A stretch of DNA of 64,000 nucleotides from Winogradskyella pelagia (GCF_017581965.1 NZ_JAGEVF010000002.1:248001-312000), one strand, 5' to 3'; positions 52,734-61,997 are shown, counted from the stretch's first letter. Notes: generated by a model not told the origin, from the sequence alone. Made by a program: numbers and translations.

Positions 52734-53375
52734 CTATCTCTTACGGCTAATAGTAAGACCGTCCCTAACCGGCAGAATAATTGATTCTACGCGTTGATCA
52801 CTTTTGAGAATCTGGTTGTATTCTAAAAGAGCCTTAGTTGAAATATCTTTGTCATTTAAAGGTTCGACCACTTTACCGTGCCATAGAACATTATCTGAGA
52901 GTAAAATACCACCAGGGTTAAGCTTATTAATTATTAAATTAAAATAGTTACAATAGTTGGGTTTGTCCGCATCAATAAAAACGAGGTCGTAGGTCTTATT
53001 TAGGTTGGGTATAATTTCAGTAGCACTACCTGTATGTTGGTAAATGGATCCTCCGTAGTCTGATTTATCAAAATACTTTCTTTGAAAATCTCTTAATTCC
53101 TCATTGATGTCAATGGTGTCAATAAAACCATTAGGCGTTAGACCCTCTGCCAAACACAATGTAGAATATCCTGTGAAGGTTCCTATTTCAAGAATACCCT
53201 TTGGTCTGTGGAGTTTAGAAATCATACTAAGAACACGTCCTTGGTAAGGACCGCTTATCATAATGGGTTGTAAAATTTTTTGATAAGTTTCACGGGTAAG
53301 TTGTCTCAGTAATTCTGGTTCTGTTTCAGAATGTGATACAATATAATTATCTAATTTCTCAGGTAAAAAATACAT
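52734..53375 (-). CDS. Class I O-methyltransferase (catechol/caffeoyl-CoA type)
   Basis: The 213-residue protein belongs to the cation-dependent O-methyltransferase 3 family: GRVLSMISKLHRPKGILEIGTFTGYST (SAM motif I), LAEGLTPNGFIDTIDINEE, DLVFIDADKPNYCNYF with metal-binding Asp, and LLSDNVLWHGKV. Its start overlaps the stop of the ACMS decarboxylase gene by one base, so it is the last gene of the kynurenine operon. It may methylate a hydroxylated aromatic such as 3-hydroxyanthranilate or 3-hydroxykynurenine, but this is inferred from position only. Confidence 0.87.
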   Translation of the reverse strand: MYFLPEKLDNYIVSHSETEPELLRQLTRETYQKILQPIMISGPYQGRVLSMISKLHRPKGILEIGTFTGYSTLCLAEGLTPNGFIDTIDINEELRDFQRKYFDKSDYGGSIYQHTGSATEIIPNLNKTYDLVFIDADKPNYCNYFNLIINKLNPGGILLSDNVLWHGKVVEPLNDKDISTKALLEYNQILKSDQRVESIILPVRDGLTISRKR

Positions 53376-54460
53376 TAGCCAACAATTCTGTTCACCAATT
53401 TTGTTTTAGCTTCTTCGTCGTCACCACAAAGCCATTGGATAACGTTGTCTTCCCAAATAGCATCACGTTCTTGCTCATTAATTATATTGCGATCAATGGC
53501 AAGGTCTAGAATTTTTCCCGGATAAGAGGATTGTTTCACGCTCTCCATCTCACCTAAGGGATAAGGATCGTCTAATCCCATTAAGACTTGCTTAGAGGTT
53601 TGATTCCTTATTAATAACTCTAAACTATTAGTGTCGTGAACGAGAGTGTCAAAGAATATATTTTTATGACCTACAGCTTTTCTTGGATGAATTTTATCTT
53701 CAAATAAGTCTGGCCTACCATCAAAACCCTGGATGCGTCGACCTAAATTTATTTGAGCCAATTGACCTCCATGAGCGAAGCAAACACGCATATTTTTATA
53801 TTTTTCATAGTACCCATTTAGGGTTAAAAAATGATAGGCATCTGCACATTGCGCCAACATCCAAATTAAATGGAATCTCCAGGAGGTGTTTTCGAGTTTT
53901 ATGAATTTTTCACCATCATAAGGATGAACTTCTACAGCTAGATTGTACTTATCAGCTAATTCAAAAATAGGCTCATTTTCTTCATCAAAAATACAGCGCC
54001 AAGTACCAATGGTATCCATATAGTGCGTTGGTAAACATAATAGTTGCATACCTAAAACTTCTACACAACGTTCAATTTCCCAACAAGCACCTCTCACAAA
54101 ACCAGGATGTACCACAAAACCACAAGTGAATTTTCTTGGATTTTCTTTTTGAATTCTAGCGTTAAAATCATTTTGAAATCTAAGCGCCTGCTTCATTTCC
54201 TCTAAACGAAGTCCATTGCCATAAAGCTGAGACAAATTAAGAACCACAGCGTGGTCAATCTTAAAATGCTCCATCCATTCCAATTTTTCATTAAGAAAAA
54301 AACTAGAATCGGTAATGGGACGATTCCAATCCTTTTGTAGCATAAATTTTCGGTCTTTATCAACCCAAAAGATACCTTTATCCCTCATAAAATCCGGAAT
54401 TTCTTCAGGATAGGGGAGCAAGTGGGAATGACCGTTAATTCTAAGCTTTTTCTTAGTCAT
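53375..54460 (-). CDS. nbaD: 2-Amino-3-carboxymuconate-6-semialdehyde decarboxylase (ACMSD-type amidohydrolase)
   Basis: The enzyme removes CO2 from ACMS and directs the pathway away from quinolinate. From the ATG at 54460 the protein has 361 residues; a longer frame extends 36 codons into the dioxygenase gene and is rejected. The metal motif HSHLLPYP (His11, His13), a His in VCFAHGGQLAQINLGRR, and the Asp in LMGLDDPYPLGEM match the family. It overlaps the dioxygenase gene by eight bases, which couples the two consecutive steps. Confidence 0.9.
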   Translation of the reverse strand: MTKKKLRINGHSHLLPYPEEIPDFMRDKGIFWVDKDRKFMLQKDWNRPITDSSFFLNEKLEWMEHFKIDHAVVLNLSQLYGNGLRLEEMKQALRFQNDFNARIQKENPRKFTCGFVVHPGFVRGACWEIERCVEVLGMQLLCLPTHYMDTIGTWRCIFDEENEPIFELADKYNLAVEVHPYDGEKFIKLENTSWRFHLIWMLAQCADAYHFLTLNGYYEKYKNMRVCFAHGGQLAQINLGRRIQGFDGRPDLFEDKIHPRKAVGHKNIFFDTLVHDTNSLELLIRNQTSKQVLMGLDDPYPLGEMESVKQSSYPGKILDLAIDRNIINEQERDAIWEDNVIQWLCGDDEEAKTKLVNRIVG

Positions 54461-54989
54461 TGAGTTGTACTTTTTTTGGAGGTTCCATGATGCTTCCACA
54501 ATTTGGACAACTGCGTTTTTTCTTATCGTTATAATAATTATCAAATATGGCAGGCATATCTGTTTCAATATTGTCTAATGTAAAATTTTCTTCATACAAC
54601 TTAGTTGTACAATTTTCACAAAACCAAAGGAGCGCGTCTTTTACGCCCTCATCTCTAGGATATTCTATAACTAATCCTACAGTGTTGGCACCACGTTGTG
54701 GTGAGTGTGGTACTTTAGGAGGTAACAAAAAAATCTCTCCTTCTTTAATATGGATATCTCTAGGATTACCCTCTTCTATCACTTTTAAAACAATGTCCCC
54801 TTCAATTTGATAAAAGAACTCAGGAGTTTCATTGTAATGGAAGTCCTTTCGGCTATTAGGTCCACCAACGACCATGACTATAAAATCACCATCTTTCCAA
54901 ACGACTTTATTTCCCACAGGTGGTTTTAACAAATGACGATTTTCTTCAATCCAAGATTTAAAATTAATTGGAGGATATAATTTACTCAT
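54453..54989 (-). CDS. nbaC: 3-Hydroxyanthranilate 3,4-dioxygenase
   Basis: This iron cupin opens the ring of 3-hydroxyanthranilate to ACMS. The 178-residue protein has the Fe ligands His51, Glu57 and His95 (DFHYNETPEFFYQIEGD, LPPKVPHSPQR) and a C-terminal rubredoxin-like site with Cys124, Cys127, Cys161 and Cys164 (WFCENCTTK, CPNCGSIM), typical of the bacterial form. The length is normal. It is followed, with an eight-base overlap, by the ACMS decarboxylase gene, and preceded by an SDR gene 32 bases away. Confidence 0.95.
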   Translation of the reverse strand: MSKLYPPINFKSWIEENRHLLKPPVGNKVVWKDGDFIVMVVGGPNSRKDFHYNETPEFFYQIEGDIVLKVIEEGNPRDIHIKEGEIFLLPPKVPHSPQRGANTVGLVIEYPRDEGVKDALLWFCENCTTKLYEENFTLDNIETDMPAIFDNYYNDKKKRSCPNCGSIMEPPKKVQLND

Positions 54990-55021
54990 ATTATTGTTTG
55001 ATTTATTGCAGCTCTCTAAAG

Positions 55022-55804
55022 TTACAAAGATTTTGTGCGCCCACCATCAACCGGAAGGTTAATTCCATTAATATATGCGGCACGTGCGCTTGCTAAAAAT
55101 GTTATAGCGTCGGCTGTTTCCTCAGGTTTGGCAAAACGTTTTGCCGGTACTGTGTTTTTCATGGCAGTAGCTGCCTCTTCTTCTGTTTGTCCAGTCTTTG
55201 ATGACTTATTTTTAATTATTTGGGTTAAACGTTCTGTTCCGGTAGCGCCCGGCAATACATTATTCACTGTAATACCAAATTGACCAAGTTCATTAGCTAA
55301 GGTTTTGCTCCAATTGGCAACAGCTCCTCTTATAGTGTTACTGACACCAAGACCATCTAATGGTTGTTTTACAGAAGTTGAAATCACATTGATAATACGG
55401 CCATAATGTTCACTTTTCATAAAAGGAACTAGTGCTTGAGCTAAAACATGGTTGCATTTAAGGTGTTGTGTAAAAGCACTTTGAAATTCTTCTAAATCTG
55501 CAGAAAAAATTGGTCCTGCTGCAGGTCCACCAGTATTATTTATAAGTATATGGAAACCGTGATTCTTAGAAATGTATTCTGAAACTTTTATTTTTAAATC
55601 TTTGGGATTTGAAAAATCTGCCACAATATAACTATGATTTCTATGCGAAGGGAGTTCGCTCAAAACCGCTTTAAGTTTTTCTTCATTTCTTGCAATTAGA
55701 GTTATGTTTACTCCTTCTTCTGCTAAAGCTAGTGCTGTTGCTTTACCTATACCAGCAGTACTACCACAAACTAGTGCGTGCTTGTTATTTAATTCCAAAT
55801 TCAT
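55022..55804 (-). CDS. Divergent short-chain dehydrogenase/reductase without the catalytic Tyr and Lys
   Basis: The 260-residue protein has an SDR Rossmann fold: ALVCGSTAGIGKATALAL for NAD(P) binding and INNTGGPAAG in place of NNAG. Ser142 (ISTSV) is kept, but the YxxxK positions hold Ser155 and Arg159 (GVSNTIRGAVANW). This matches the SNTxR subgroup of SDR-like proteins that lack the standard catalytic set. The C-terminal part is FLASARAAYINGINLPVDGG. It lies within the kynurenine operon between the esterase gene and nbaC. Substrate and activity unknown. Confidence 0.87.
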   Translation of the reverse strand: MNLELNNKHALVCGSTAGIGKATALALAEEGVNITLIARNEEKLKAVLSELPSHRNHSYIVADFSNPKDLKIKVSEYISKNHGFHILINNTGGPAAGPIFSADLEEFQSAFTQHLKCNHVLAQALVPFMKSEHYGRIINVISTSVKQPLDGLGVSNTIRGAVANWSKTLANELGQFGITVNNVLPGATGTERLTQIIKNKSSKTGQTEEEAATAMKNTVPAKRFAKPEETADAITFLASARAAYINGINLPVDGGRTKSL

Positions 55805-55844
55805 AATAGTCTCTATTTATGGTACACTTTATTCACGATTAGTT

Positions 55845-56699
55845 TTAAGTTTTGAATGTTTCAGTCAATATTTCAGTTAAGAGTTCTCTCCATTTAAGAT
55901 AGTCGTGTCCACCTTTAAATTCATTAGCATCTAATGTCAAATTTAATGCATTAGATTCTGCTTCTAAAAAATCGGCATCTTCTTTAAGGAATTGAGGTTC
56001 TTCACTTCCGTAGCGTAAATATACTTTTGGGTATTCTATATCCTTTTGCCATGTATTAGTTCTTATGTCTCCCCCAAAAGTGGATAGGCAGATATATGTT
56101 CCAATAATATCTGGATTAGAATTTAATAAACTCATTCCGAAACCTGCGCCATTTGAAACGCCGTAGAAAAACCTATCTTCTGTTGTTAGTTCTAAGCTGA
56201 AGTTGTTTTCTATCTCTGAAATTAACTCATCCTTAAAATATGACTTATGAGCATCAAATCTATTATACAATAAAGCATCTTCTTCCTTGGAGATTCTGTA
56301 ATTGACATATTCAAAATTGCGGTACTGTAACTTTACGACCTTTCCATCTCCAGTTGTTGTACTTGTGCTATCTGCTATCTTCTTGTTAGAGTGACTTTCT
56401 ACAAAAATTATTGGCGCTATAATTTGATTAGAAATTAAAGAGTCTAAGGTAGATTTTAAGAAGCTTTCATCTTTAATAGTTCCGCCGTCAGTTGCGTAAA
56501 TGACAGGGTATTTGTCTTTAGGCGTAAAGTTTTGAGGTAAGTAAATATTGTGCTTTCTGTATTCTTTTAAGTGATTGCTGTATAAAGAATCTGTGTAATA
56601 TTTCGATTTTGTTTTTACAACCAGATTATTATTCTTACATGATGTGTTTAATAGGATCAGCATAAATAAACAGCCAAGTACTAATAATGTTTTTCTCAT
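55845..56699 (-). CDS. Lipoprotein esterase (esterase D-type alpha/beta hydrolase)
   Basis: The 284-residue protein has a lipoprotein signal (VLGCLFMLILLNTSCKNN, lipobox NTSC) and a putative esterase domain: KYPVIYATDGGTIKD, PIIFVESHSNKKIAD, the nucleophile elbow FFYGVSNGAGFGMSLL and a C-terminal His in EFKGGHDYLKW. It resembles siderophore or S-formylglutathione-type esterases. It lies in the kynurenine operon, nine bases downstream of the aldehyde dehydrogenase gene, but sits outside the cytosol, so it is unlikely to be a kynurenine formamidase acting in the cell. Confidence 0.85.
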   Translation of the reverse strand: MRKTLLVLGCLFMLILLNTSCKNNNLVVKTKSKYYTDSLYSNHLKEYRKHNIYLPQNFTPKDKYPVIYATDGGTIKDESFLKSTLDSLISNQIIAPIIFVESHSNKKIADSTSTTTGDGKVVKLQYRNFEYVNYRISKEEDALLYNRFDAHKSYFKDELISEIENNFSLELTTEDRFFYGVSNGAGFGMSLLNSNPDIIGTYICLSTFGGDIRTNTWQKDIEYPKVYLRYGSEEPQFLKEDADFLEAESNALNLTLDANEFKGGHDYLKWRELLTEILTETFKT

Positions 56700-56707
56700 G
56701 TCTTATT

Positions 56708-58150
56708 TTAATATTTAATACACACATTCTTGGCTTCCGTAAAAAAGCGTAAGGCTTCAAAACCACCTTCACGTCCAACACCCGACGCTTTTACACCACC
56801 AAAAGGTGTGCGTAAATCGCGCATCATCCAGGTGTTGACCCAAACAATACCTGCTTGTAGTTGGTTGCTCATACGCATGGTACGTTTAAGATGATTTGTC
56901 CATAGCGTTGCGGACAAACCATAATTCACTTTATTGGCCATTTCAAGAACTTCTTCTTCTGTTTCAAAGGGCATAATAGTGACAACAGGACCAAAAATTT
57001 CTTCTTGATTGACACGGCATTCATCAGTTTGGACTTCTATGACGGTTGGTTCTAAATAATAACCATTTTCAAAACCTTTAACTTTGATTTCCTTTCCACC
57101 GCACAATACCTTGCCACCTTCTTGCTTGCCAATTTCGATGAATGATTTTACTTTCTCTAAATGCGGTTTAGAGACTAAAGCACCTATGCTGGTATCTGGA
57201 GAGTTGGGATGTCCAACCTTGAGTTGTTTCACTTTAGTAACAAAATCAGCTTTAAATTTCTCGTAAATGGATTGCTCTATAAAAATTCGACTACCGCATA
57301 AGCATATTTGACCTTGATTGGCAAATGACGAACGAACCGTTGTTTTCAACATTTCTTGGTAATCGCAATCTGCAAAAATGATATTTGGGTTTTTTCCACC
57401 TAACTCTAAAGATAATTTTTTAAACATTGGTGCAGCGACTCTTGCAATGTGCGCACCAGTTGCCGTACCTCCAGTAAAAGAAATGGCTTTAATGTCTGGA
57501 TGCTCCACAATAGCTTGTCCAGTAGTCGTGCCTAAACCGTGAACGATATTTAAAACGCCTTTTGGTAAACCAGCGTCGTTACAGATTTCACCTAATAAGT
57601 ACGCCGTCATTGGTGTGACCTCACTTGGTTTGGCAACCACACAATTACCTGCTGCCAATGCTGGAGCAATTTTCCAAGTAAATAAATAGAGTGGAAGGTT
57701 CCAAGGACTGATACAACCTACAATACCGATTGGTTGTCTCAAGGTATAATTGATGGCGTTTTGTCCAACACTTTCATGACTCTCACTAGCAAATTGGGTA
57801 ATGGCATTTCCAAAAAATCTGAAGTTACTCGCTGCTCTTGGAATGTCTACGGTTTTAGCAAGAGAAACAGGCTTACCATTATCCTTGCTTTCGGCTTCTG
57901 CAAACTGTTGTAAATTTTCTTCTAAAAACTCTGAGATTTTAATTAGAATACGACTGCGTTCTTCTAAAGTTGTATTGCTCCATTTAGGAAACGCTGATTT
58001 TGCAGCTACAGCTGCGTTCTCAACATCTTCTTTTGAGGAGTTGGGGGTTTGACTGTAAACTTCACCGCTGGCTGGATTATAGTTGTCTATCCAATTGTTT
58101 TCAATTGGATTCTCAAATTTTCCGTTTATGTAGTTTTTGATGTTCATCAA
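56708..58150 (-). CDS. nbaE: 2-Aminomuconic 6-semialdehyde dehydrogenase (aldehyde dehydrogenase family)
   Basis: The 480-residue NAD-dependent aldehyde dehydrogenase has the normal fold motifs: SPWNLPLYLFTWKIAPALAAG, SFTGGTATGAHIARV, the general base in LELGGKNPNIIFAD and the catalytic Cys in FANQGQICLCGSR. The final motif GGVKASGVGREGG is normal. Its place between the 2-aminomuconate deaminase and ACMSD-pathway genes supports oxidation of aminomuconic semialdehyde to 2-aminomuconate. Motif alone would not separate it from hydroxymuconic or betaine aldehyde enzymes. Confidence 0.87.
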   Translation of the reverse strand: MMNIKNYINGKFENPIENNWIDNYNPASGEVYSQTPNSSKEDVENAAVAAKSAFPKWSNTTLEERSRILIKISEFLEENLQQFAEAESKDNGKPVSLAKTVDIPRAASNFRFFGNAITQFASESHESVGQNAINYTLRQPIGIVGCISPWNLPLYLFTWKIAPALAAGNCVVAKPSEVTPMTAYLLGEICNDAGLPKGVLNIVHGLGTTTGQAIVEHPDIKAISFTGGTATGAHIARVAAPMFKKLSLELGGKNPNIIFADCDYQEMLKTTVRSSFANQGQICLCGSRIFIEQSIYEKFKADFVTKVKQLKVGHPNSPDTSIGALVSKPHLEKVKSFIEIGKQEGGKVLCGGKEIKVKGFENGYYLEPTVIEVQTDECRVNQEEIFGPVVTIMPFETEEEVLEMANKVNYGLSATLWTNHLKRTMRMSNQLQAGIVWVNTWMMRDLRTPFGGVKASGVGREGGFEALRFFTEAKNVCIKY

Positions 58151-58159
58151 AACTTTGGT

Positions 58160-58897
58160 TTAACGCGTTTCTTTTAAAATTTCATCAATTATTTGTTCAA
58201 TACTGTCAATGTTTTTTTGACAACTAATAATCCTATATAAATAATCGTCTAAAATATTTTCGAACTCAATATCATTAAATATATCATACTTTTTCACTTT
58301 TAAAGTTGATTCTTCTTTCCAATTTAAAGCGCCGTATTTATCTATGTCTTTTAAAGCGTAATTTTTATTTAAATAAGGTATTATATCTTGATCTATCTTG
58401 ATTTCTACACGTTTATATTGAGCATCAAAATCCTTTAAGGCACTCTGCCATTTATAAAGCTGGTCTTTAAGTTTCTTGTTTTTGAGTAATTTTAATCTAC
58501 CTGATTGTATGAGATCATTTACTGTATTTTCACTTGCTCTAAATTCTCCTGGCTCTAAAACATAAAACAATAAACTATCAGGGTTATTTCTTTCAATATA
58601 GGCTTTTGGTTTGCCAAAAAGACTCATAAGTTTATAACCACTTTCTTCAGCGGTATCTGAGCTTAGTTTTGTGTTCTTTAATAGTTTTTGATTTGCAGAA
58701 AACTCATCATGAAGATTTTGAAGAATTGAACTCTCTTCTAATTTCTCTTTTCTATTTTCATTCCAATTGTTAATCTGAAGAGCAATCAAAATCCCAATTA
58801 CTACGAGGATTATTTCACCAATGGCGTATTTGAAGTATTTGCCTGTTTTGTTCTCCATGAGAAGAGATTTGCGTATATGCCGAAAGAATTTAATCAT
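58160..58897 (-). CDS. DUF6090-type membrane protein
   Basis: The 245-residue protein has the DUF6090 N-terminus: MIKFFRHIRKSLLMENKTGK, a single membrane helix YAIGEIILVVIGILIALQINN and NWNENRKEK. The rest is a charged, helical domain with long coiled-coil stretches (residues 50-245), probably periplasmic. The family is very common in Flavobacteriia, often in multiple copies, and has no known function. It lies between the 2-aminomuconate deaminase and dehydrogenase genes, touching both, so it is co-transcribed with the kynurenine pathway. Confidence 0.8.
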   Translation of the reverse strand: MIKFFRHIRKSLLMENKTGKYFKYAIGEIILVVIGILIALQINNWNENRKEKLEESSILQNLHDEFSANQKLLKNTKLSSDTAEESGYKLMSLFGKPKAYIERNNPDSLLFYVLEPGEFRASENTVNDLIQSGRLKLLKNKKLKDQLYKWQSALKDFDAQYKRVEIKIDQDIIPYLNKNYALKDIDKYGALNWKEESTLKVKKYDIFNDIEFENILDDYLYRIISCQKNIDSIEQIIDEILKETR

Positions 58898-59302
58898 TTA
58901 TAGTGGCTTAAAAGCCATCACCTTAATTTCAATTACCAAATCTGGATGTGGTAGTTGATGAACTGCTACAGTGGTTCTAGCAGGACCCGTTGCCTTGTCG
59001 AAGAATTCTGCGTAAGCCCTGTTGTAATCTGCAAAATCATTCATATTTACTAGAAATGAGGTCACGTCGACTACATCTTGTAATGTAGCTCCTTCTTTAG
59101 TGAGATTACGTTCAATATTCTTTAAAACTTCTTGAGTTTGGGTGTAGGCATTGAGCTTTTTTGTTCCCATTTCATCAATAATATCTACACCTGCAATGGT
59201 ATTATCTGGTCTTCTGGAGCTTGTCCCTGAGACAAAGATAAAATCACCGACACGTTTGGTATGAGGGTAGGCACCTCTTGGGGTAACTTGTTTGTTTTCC
59301 AT
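58898..59302 (-). CDS. nbaF: 2-Aminomuconate deaminase (RidA family)
   Basis: The 134-residue RidA/YjgF-like protein has the RidA core: [43 protein letters not shown] and [21 protein letters not shown], with the conserved Arg. The RidA subgroup in kynurenine operons is 2-aminomuconate deaminase, which makes 4-oxalocrotonate with release of ammonia. The gene lies between kmo (five-base gap) and the DUF6090 gene. A general enamine deaminase is the alternative. Confidence 0.87.
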   Translation of the reverse strand: MENKQVTPRGAYPHTKRVGDFIFVSGTSSRRPDNTIAGVDIIDEMGTKKLNAYTQTQEVLKNIERNLTKEGATLQDVVDVTSFLVNMNDFADYNRAYAEFFDKATGPARTTVAVHQLPHPDLVIEIKVMAFKPL

Positions 59303-59307
59303 AATAA

Positions 59308-60708
59308 TTAATGTAATCCAGCAATTCTATCATCTTCAAGAATTGCTTCTGTTTCTTGTTTTACTTTTTGTAGCGTTTCTTCTGTTACCGCTTCTGTTGA
59401 AATAATTCCATCAGAGAGCATGTTTAATATCGCTTTATCCTGTGCGCGACCTCTTATCATTGCTTCTCTATAACCAATATGTTCATTAAAGGTTACAAGG
59501 CTATATTTTGATGAATATGCTTTTGGAAATGCTTTTTCCAAAGCCATTTCTATTTTTCGTTTGTCTTGAAAAATAGCTCTACCCACGTGATCTTTCATTT
59601 CATGGAAATTGTCAATGGCCAAATCTGCTATGGCGTCGGTATCTTTCTTTCTGGTTTTTTCGTATTCCGAAAACACGTTTTCCCAATTTCCTTCATGTTT
59701 TTCTAAAGCAGCATCAAACTCTACAACATCTTCAAAAGACGCGTTCATGCCTTGTCCGTAAAATGGTACAATGGCGTGTGCTGAATCTCCCATAAGCAGT
59801 GTATTTCCTTTATAATGCCAAGGAGAGCACTTTACTGTGCCCAATGGGGCTGTTGGGTTTTCAAAAAAATCTTCTACAAGGTTTGGCATTAGCTCTAAAG
59901 CGTCTGGGAATTCTTTTTGAAAGAATTCGGTAACAATTTCAGGAGTGGTTAAATTATTAAAATTGTACTCGCCTTCGTTAAAACTTAAAAATAGGGTGAC
60001 CGTAAAACTACCATCTAAATTTGGTAAGGCGATGACCATAAAATCACCTCTTGGCCAAATATGCAAGGCATTTTTGTAGGTTTTGTAAGCACCTTTTGCA
60101 TCTGGCAAAATGGTAAGTTCCTTGTAGCCATGACTGAGCCACTGCTGAGAAAAACTAAACAAAAATTTACGCTCTAAAAAATAGCTTCGTCGTAGTGCCG
60201 AACCCGCGCCATCTGTAGCTATGATACAATCGGCATCTTCTATAAATTCTCTTTTTGTGATTGTGTCTTGAAAGTAGGCCGTGGTTTTTTCAAAATCAAC
60301 AGATTGACACTTCTTATTAAAATGTATGTTGACGTTATTGTGTTTTTCGGCCTCATCCAAAAGTAAAGCGTTAAGACCCTCTCTAGATATAGAATTAATG
60401 TATTCATAATCTCGTCCACTATAATTGGATAGAAAGGTATTGCCATCTCGATCGTGAAGCATACGGCCATTCATTGGGATGCACAATGCCTTCACTTTTT
60501 CTTCGAGACCAACCAACTTCATGCCTTTATTACCTCTATCTGAAAATGCTAAATTAATAGACCTGCCTGCAGAAATATCAGTTTTACGAAGGTCTGGTCG
60601 CATTTCATAAACGGATACATTATAACCGCGTTGAGCCATACGCAGTGCTAATAAGCTTCCGCAGAGTCCTGCACCGATTATAAGTATGTTTTGTTTTTTA
60701 TCTTTCAT
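59308..60708 (-). CDS. kmo: Kynurenine 3-monooxygenase
   Basis: This FAD enzyme converts kynurenine to 3-hydroxykynurenine with NADPH and O2. The 466-residue protein has the FAD motif [43 protein letters not shown], the DG motif [15 protein letters not shown] and the second FAD motif [18 protein letters not shown]. The C-terminal region may attach it to the membrane. Its ATG overlaps the end of kynU by 11 bases, so it is coupled to it. Confidence 0.96.
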   Translation of the reverse strand: MKDKKQNILIIGAGLCGSLLALRMAQRGYNVSVYEMRPDLRKTDISAGRSINLAFSDRGNKGMKLVGLEEKVKALCIPMNGRMLHDRDGNTFLSNYSGRDYEYINSISREGLNALLLDEAEKHNNVNIHFNKKCQSVDFEKTTAYFQDTITKREFIEDADCIIATDGAGSALRRSYFLERKFLFSFSQQWLSHGYKELTILPDAKGAYKTYKNALHIWPRGDFMVIALPNLDGSFTVTLFLSFNEGEYNFNNLTTPEIVTEFFQKEFPDALELMPNLVEDFFENPTAPLGTVKCSPWHYKGNTLLMGDSAHAIVPFYGQGMNASFEDVVEFDAALEKHEGNWENVFSEYEKTRKKDTDAIADLAIDNFHEMKDHVGRAIFQDKRKIEMALEKAFPKAYSSKYSLVTFNEHIGYREAMIRGRAQDKAILNMLSDGIISTEAVTEETLQKVKQETEAILEDDRIAGLH

Positions 60709-61978
60709 TTAAAATTGATTTCAATCGTTCAACCATAATATATACGTCTTCAAATGAATTATAAAGTGGCACCGGAGCGCAGCGAATAACATCTGGTTCT
60801 CTCCAGTCTGAAATAATACCAGCATCAGTTAATTTATTATGGAGGCTTTTATCAGCATTTTTAACTTGTATAGATAGTTGACATCCACGTTCCATTGGAT
60901 TTTTAGGTGTAATTATCTTAATACTTTCATTGTGCAGCTCGTTTAGAAGGAATTCAAAATAGCCTGTGAGCCTTTTTGATTTTGTAATGAGATTATCCAT
61001 TCCGGCCTCTTCAAACATATCTAGTGAGGCTTTTATTGCAGCCATGGATAAAATTGGAGGATTGCTAAGTTGCCAGCCTTCTGCGCCAGGAAGCATATCA
61101 AAATCATCACGCATTATAAATCTAGTTTCCTTATTATGGCTCCACCAACCGGTAAATCGATTTAAATCATTTCTATAAGCATGTTTTTCGTGGACAAATA
61201 CGCCGCTTAAACTTCCTGGACCTGAGTTGAGATATTTGTAACTACACCAAATGGCAAAGTCGGCTCCAGAGTTATGCAAATCTAAATTGACATTTCCAGC
61301 ACCATGAGCACAATCAAAACCGACCACACAACCGTTTTTGTGACCTAGTTCCGTAATACGTTTCAGGTCAAAGAATTGCCCTGTGTAGTAATTTACACCA
61401 CCAATCATAATTAGGGCAATTTCATCACCATGTTCTTCTAATATGGCTTCTAAATCTTCATATCTTGCTAACTCTTCGTTCTCTCTTGAGCTCCACAAAA
61501 TTAGTCCTTCTTTATCATCAAATCCGTGATGTCTCAGTTGAGATTCAACCGCATATTTGTCAGAAGGAAAGGCATCAGCCTCAATAAGTATTTTATAGCG
61601 TTCTTGAGATGGCTTGTAAAACGATACCATCATTAGATGTAAATTAGTGGTAAGGGTATTCATAACCACCACTTCAATCGGTTTGGCCCCAACTATTTTT
61701 GCCATATTCTCTGTAAGTAATTCATGGTACGATAACCATGGATTTTTACCATGCACATGACCTTCTACACCTAGTTTGGCCCAATCTTTAAGTTCTTGGT
61801 TAATATAGTCTTTGGTAACCTTGGGCTGTAAACCTAGAGAATTTCCGCAGAAGTAGATAATATCGGTTCCATCTGTGTGTTTAGGGATATGAAATTTAGT
61901 TCTGTAAGAAGCTAATGGGTCAGCCTTATCTAGTTGAAGTGCAAAGTCAATCCCTGTGTTGTAAGTGCTCAATGACAA
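60698..61978 (-). CDS. kynU: Kynureninase
   Basis: This PLP enzyme cleaves kynurenine or 3-hydroxykynurenine to anthranilate or 3-hydroxyanthranilate and alanine. The 426-residue protein has YFCGNSLGLQPK, TLTTNLHLMMVSFY, VGFDCAHGAGNVNLDLH and the PLP lysine (Lys248) in WCSYKYLNSGPGS. There is no ATG: the first codons read TTG TCA TTG, with an in-frame stop nine bases upstream, so a TTG at 61978 or 61972 is used. It is the first gene of the kynurenine operon. Confidence 0.95.
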   Translation of the reverse strand: MSLSTYNTGIDFALQLDKADPLASYRTKFHIPKHTDGTDIIYFCGNSLGLQPKVTKDYINQELKDWAKLGVEGHVHGKNPWLSYHELLTENMAKIVGAKPIEVVVMNTLTTNLHLMMVSFYKPSQERYKILIEADAFPSDKYAVESQLRHHGFDDKEGLILWSSRENEELARYEDLEAILEEHGDEIALIMIGGVNYYTGQFFDLKRITELGHKNGCVVGFDCAHGAGNVNLDLHNSGADFAIWCSYKYLNSGPGSLSGVFVHEKHAYRNDLNRFTGWWSHNKETRFIMRDDFDMLPGAEGWQLSNPPILSMAAIKASLDMFEEAGMDNLITKSKRLTGYFEFLLNELHNESIKIITPKNPMERGCQLSIQVKNADKSLHNKLTDAGIISDWREPDVIRCAPVPLYNSFEDVYIMVERLKSILNER

Positions 61979-61997
61979 TTGATTTTAGCTGTGATAA

